A stretch of DNA of 64,000 bases from Bin80 sp965207565 (GTDB lineage: Bacteria; Bacteroidota; Rhodothermia; Rhodothermales; Bin80), in NCBI GenBank assembly GCA_965207565.1, contig CBDBMQ010000001.1:178218-242217 (forward strand). The letters are read 5' to 3'. Positions 60,989 to 64,000 of this stretch are shown in pieces (position 1 is the stretch's first letter; the number at the start of each line of letters is the position of its first letter). A model generated the notes under the pieces. The model did no database searches, was not told where the DNA came from, and worked only from the letters and a program-made list of their open reading frames with translations. Both the position numbers and the translations under genes were made by a program.

Positions 60989-61897
60989 CTATACGCGAAG
61001 ACGCAAATACCCCAGATTCTCTTCGTTGAATGGGCGCTTAGTCACTTGGAATAGATTGTAGAAATGGGACTCATCTCCAACATTACCGGCAATGAGCATG
61101 GTGAGTTGATCTGGCGTAATTGGCAACATACTGCCGGCAAAGCGCATCCCGGTGCGCACAAACGGCAGGGGCAATTTAATTTTTGGCTTCGGCTTCATCC
61201 CAAATGCCCGGGTGATCACATCCAACAACTCAATATAGGTCAATCGGTCAGGCCCCACAACTGGAATCGTTTGTCCGTGTGCCTCGGGGAGCATCAAAGC
61301 CTGGACGGTTGCCTCTGCGACCTCTTCCACGGAGACAGGCTGCAGTTGATAAAAACCACTGCCGAATACCGGTAGAATGGGGAACGGCTTGATCAGGGTT
61401 CTTGATAGCACCGTACAAAACTCCTCCCGCTCCATTCCCGGATCCCCAAAAATCAATCCAGGACGAAGAACGCACCAGTGATCAAGGCCTGAGTTCCGCA
61501 CAGCTTCTTCGGCGGCCCATTTCGTGGTCTGATACTTCGTTGCCCCCTGCTGTGAGGCCCCATTGGCACTCACGAAGACGAGCCTGGGTACGCAAGCTAT
61601 CCTGGCAGCATTGGCGACATTTTGCGTTGCACGCGTATGAAGCGCTTCAAAAGTTACTTTTTGCGCTGGCACCTCTTCAAGGATCCCAACCAGATGAACC
61701 ACCCCATCCACATCGTCCATGAACTGCCCCAGGGCACCATTAATATCTCCGCGTACGACCTCCACCTGGTTCCCTTCAAACCCTTCTGGAGCACCACCCC
61801 GTCGTACAAGAACGCGAACCTGATAGCCCTTTGCCAATAACTCACGTAGTACATGGCGGCCAACAAAACCCGTCCCACCTGTTAAAAGTATGCGCAT
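60989..61897 (-). CDS. NAD(P)-binding NDUFA9-like epimerase/oxidoreductase
   Basis: 302 residues. N-terminal Rossmann motif GGTGFVGRHV (7-16), then VVRGDINGALGQ, VDGVVHLVGIL, LVFVSANGASQQGATKYQTT (the YxxxK-like pair reads KYQTTK) and VLRPGLIFGD. This matches atypical SDRs related to the complex I subunit NDUFA9 and to cyanobacterial YCF39-like proteins. In bacteria these are probably involved in quinone or complex I chemistry or act as chaperone-like factors; substrate unknown. The gene is divergent from rsmD across 75 bases that should hold both promoters. Confidence 0.87.
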   Translation of the reverse strand: MRILLTGGTGFVGRHVLRELLAKGYQVRVLVRRGGAPEGFEGNQVEVVRGDINGALGQFMDDVDGVVHLVGILEEVPAQKVTFEALHTRATQNVANAARIACVPRLVFVSANGASQQGATKYQTTKWAAEEAVRNSGLDHWCVLRPGLIFGDPGMEREEFCTVLSRTLIKPFPILPVFGSGFYQLQPVSVEEVAEATVQALMLPEAHGQTIPVVGPDRLTYIELLDVITRAFGMKPKPKIKLPLPFVRTGMRFAGSMLPITPDQLTMLIAGNVGDESHFYNLFQVTKRPFNEENLGYLRLRV

Positions 61898-61972
61898 AGG
61901 ATTTCAGATTTACCGTTACTACGCCTGCGATTCATGTATGATGCGTCTGCGTAAACATAGGAGAAGACCACG

Positions 61973-62506
61973 ATGCGTATAATTGCCGGCAGTCTGCGCG
62001 GCCGTAAATTGACCCGACCAAAAGATCTAAAAACGCGCCCGACTACGGATCGGGTACGCGAGGCATTGTATGCTCTGATTGAGGCTCGAATCTCGTTAAG
62101 GGATGCCCGGCTGCTTGACCTGTTTTCCGGCACGGGTGCTCTCGCACTTGAGGGGCTCAGCCGCGGTGCACACCGCGCGATTCTCGTAGAATCTGACCGC
62201 AAAGCAGTCAATGCCTCACGGAAAAATGCTGAGCAGCTGGACTTAACCTCGAAATGTCATTTTTTATGTGCGGATGCCGTAATCTATCTGAAACAATATC
62301 ATGGAGTTCCATTGGATCTCATCCTTGCCGATCCCCCATACGAACTTAAAACAATGAATGACCTCCCGGATCTTGCACTCCCCTGTTTGCGTCCTGGAGG
62401 ACTGTTTGTGGTTGAACACGATACACGAACCCAATTTACCGAACATCCTTCTCTTGACACCACACGCGGCTATGGCCGCACGCACGTAAGTATATTCCAG
62501 GCATAA
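61973..62506 (+). CDS. rsmD: 16S rRNA (guanine-966-N2) methyltransferase
   Basis: 177 residues, normal for RsmD. Start MRIIAGSLRGRKL is typical. The SAM-binding motif LDLFSGTGALALEGLSRGA is at 48-66, with ESD at 73-75, and the amino-methylating motif DPPY at 120-123. It methylates G966 of 16S rRNA in the 30S subunit. It lies four bases before coaD, the common rsmD-coaD pair. Confidence 0.96.
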   Translation: MRIIAGSLRGRKLTRPKDLKTRPTTDRVREALYALIEARISLRDARLLDLFSGTGALALEGLSRGAHRAILVESDRKAVNASRKNAEQLDLTSKCHFLCADAVIYLKQYHGVPLDLILADPPYELKTMNDLPDLALPCLRPGGLFVVEHDTRTQFTEHPSLDTTRGYGRTHVSIFQA

Positions 62507-62510
62507 TTCC

Positions 62511-62981
62511 ATGAAACTGGCTATCTATCCCGGCACATTTGACCCCTTCACACTTGGTCATCTGGATATTGCAGAGCGTGCACTTCGTGTATTTGACCGA
62601 CTCGTGATCACGGTCGCTATTCACGCGGAGAAGTCAACCCTCCTGCCTCCAGAAATGCGTATTGACCTGATTCAGCGGGCCACCACTCATTTGGATGGCA
62701 TCCAGGTAATGAGCTTTGAGGGCCTGATTGCCGAGCATGCAAAAAAGTTGGGGGCCTGTGCCCTGGTGCGGGGTCTGCGTACTTCCCGGGACTTTGATTA
62801 CGAGTCACAGATGGCGCACACAAATCGCAGAATGGTTCCAGAACTTGACACGATATTTTTTCATACTTCTGCGGCCCACGCCCTGACGAGTTCCTCTCTG
62901 GTTCGCGATATCCTGCGATGGGATGGAGATATCCGCCCCTTCGTACCTGCGGTGGTTGCAGAGGAATTCATGAAAAAATGA
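62511..62981 (+). CDS. coaD: Pantetheine-phosphate adenylyltransferase
   Basis: 156 residues, full length. Nucleotidyltransferase motif YPGTFDPFTLGHLD (TxGH at 14-17), ALVRGLRTSRDFDYESQMA for pantetheine binding and the ATP-site motif TSSSLVRDI near residue 126. It makes dephospho-CoA from 4'-phosphopantetheine and ATP, the fourth of five CoA steps. Likely cotranscribed with rsmD. The 281 bases after it show no gene. Confidence 0.97.
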   Translation: MKLAIYPGTFDPFTLGHLDIAERALRVFDRLVITVAIHAEKSTLLPPEMRIDLIQRATTHLDGIQVMSFEGLIAEHAKKLGACALVRGLRTSRDFDYESQMAHTNRRMVPELDTIFFHTSAAHALTSSSLVRDILRWDGDIRPFVPAVVAEEFMKK

Positions 62982-63262
62982 TACCCTGCTCAACTCCAAT
63001 CTCTGGCAAGGAGCGGCTTTCTAACTCGATTTCGGCATGCGACACCACCCTCCTATTGGAAAAATGCAAATACAAACTTCGGGCCAATTGACGATATTCA
63101 TTCAAGGATACCCAAGTTGTTGTCTCGTTTGGCAACTATACATGCAGTCTCCGACCATAATTTAAATCACAGGCTACCCACTACGAAAGACGAGTTCTCT
63201 TCTTTTGCGGAAATCTGATCCTTTGTCCATCACTATGGCAGTAAAACCAAAAAGATTAAACC

Positions 63263-64000
63263 ATGAATTATCCTATTAAAGCAGTTCCTTTCTTGCTCTT
63301 GGTCGCCCTGTTGGCTACTGGATGTGGCACGGATACTCCTCGCTCCATCACGGCAGTGTCTTGGGGAGGCTCGTATGGACAAGCCGTCAATGAGGCGGTA
63401 AACATTCCCTTCACCGAAGAGACCGGCATCAATGTTGAGGTTGAGGACTATAATGGAGGCCTTGCCCAGATCCGCGCACAGGTGGAAATTGGTAATATTC
63501 ATTGGGATGTAGTGGATCTGGAATTCGCCGACGCGGTGCGGGGATGCGACGAAGGACTTCTGGAACCAATCGACATCGACATATTACCGCCTGGCCCTGA
63601 TGGAACACCCGCTACTGAGGATTTTGTGGCCGAAAGCCTGACTGAATGTGGTGTAGGCAATCTCTATTGGTCAAGTGTGTATGCTTACAATGAGGCAACG
63701 ATCCCCGGTCCCAAGCCCACTACGATGGCTGATTTTTTCGACTTGGAGGCCTTCCCCGGTCGGCGGGGAATGAGGCGAGTACCGCAGGTAAATCTTGAAT
63801 GGGCATTGATCGCGGACGGGGTACCCCTGGATCAGGTGTACGCCACGCTGGATACCCCCGAGGGAGTTGATCGCGCTTTTGCGAAACTCGAAACGATCAA
63901 GGACGAGGTGATCTGGTGGGAAGCAGGTGCCCAGCCACCACAAATGCTGGCCGACGGGGAAGTGACCATGACCACAGCCTACAATGGTCGCATCTTCAAC
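63263..64000 (+). CDS. Polyamine-type ABC solute-binding lipoprotein (3' end outside window)
   Basis: The frame from ATG 63263 is open to the window end (246 residues seen). FLLLVALLATGC is a lipoprotein signal with Cys at residue 19. The mature part begins with the PotD/extracellular solute-binding family 1 pattern: AVSWGGSYGQAVNEAVNIPF, GINVEVEDYNGGLAQIRAQV, WDVVDLEFADAVRGCDEGLL, then YAYNEATIPGPKPTTMADFF and DGEVTMTTAYNGRI. It should bind a small organic cation or similar (spermidine/putrescine type) in the periplasm and deliver it to an ABC permease encoded downstream. Substrate is inferred from the family only. Confidence 0.88.
   Translation, partial: MNYPIKAVPFLLLVALLATGCGTDTPRSITAVSWGGSYGQAVNEAVNIPFTEETGINVEVEDYNGGLAQIRAQVEIGNIHWDVVDLEFADAVRGCDEGLLEPIDIDILPPGPDGTPATEDFVAESLTECGVGNLYWSSVYAYNEATIPGPKPTTMADFFDLEAFPGRRGMRRVPQVNLEWALIADGVPLDQVYATLDTPEGVDRAFAKLETIKDEVIWWEAGAQPPQMLADGEVTMTTAYNGRIFN

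Overview
The window looks like a chromosome segment from a marine, probably host- or particle-associated member of the Rhodothermota/Bacteroidota. I infer this from type IX secretion (T9SS) C-terminal sorting domains (YPNP..NPTT..F, LYDLLGR-type endings), a PorV/PorQ-family protein, TonB-dependent uptake, Planctomycetes-style DUF1553/DUF1501 proteins, a sulfatase and Calx-beta adhesin repeats. Genus and species cannot be read from the sequence. Three genes carry single-base frameshifts, so part of the apparent decay may be sequence error.

Layout. (1) 1-3418: end of a LamG-DUF1553 protein and a Tat-exported DUF1501 protein. (2) 3801-18664, minus strand: a six-gene starch/alpha-glucan locus, with several stop/start overlaps. 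It holds a TonB-dependent receptor, a large surface protein, a PorV-like barrel, a secreted glucan-binding-like protein, an extracellular alpha-amylase and an SGNH/TPR protein. No SusD is present, and a strong terminator hairpin sits directly before the amylase start. (3) 19073-29425: an accessory, partly decayed region. It contains a Fic AMPylase, a hendecad coiled-coil protein, an IS21-family istA relic with an eight-copy terminal repeat array, a PpiC lipoprotein, fragments of a polyketide/fatty-acid synthase locus (KS, AT end and ACP relics beside an alpha/beta hydrolase), tRNA-Leu(CAA), an M20 dipeptidase and an ISL3 transposase fragment. (4) 29426-38071: a protein of about 2880 residues with about 20 Calx-beta-like repeats ending in an autotransporter-like beta-barrel.

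(5) 38330-55683, minus strand: a long housekeeping and envelope block. It runs EcsC, sulfatase, clpX, tamA, tamB, mlaE, mlaF, mlaD, a small membrane protein, tgt, ispH (frameshifted) and two tandem small lipoproteins (one frameshifted). TamA/TamB joined to a complete MCE ABC importer core suggests a combined outer-membrane assembly and lipid-transport unit. (6) 55734-60696: an outer-membrane barrel, an IS1634-like relic, a 311-bp ISL3-type MITE with a perfect 8-bp target duplication, and a cysteine-rich former lipoprotein whose signal peptide is broken by a 12-base poly-C tract, followed by a two-helix membrane protein. (7) 60989-64000: an NDUFA9-like oxidoreductase, divergent rsmD-coaD, and the start of a polyamine-type solute-binding lipoprotein that runs off the window.

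The best leads for new biology are the SusD-less TonB/PorV/T9SS glucan locus, the Calx-beta/autotransporter chimera, the tam-mla supercluster, a Tgt that lacks all four canonical zinc ligands, and the poly-C-interrupted lipoprotein with its membrane partner.
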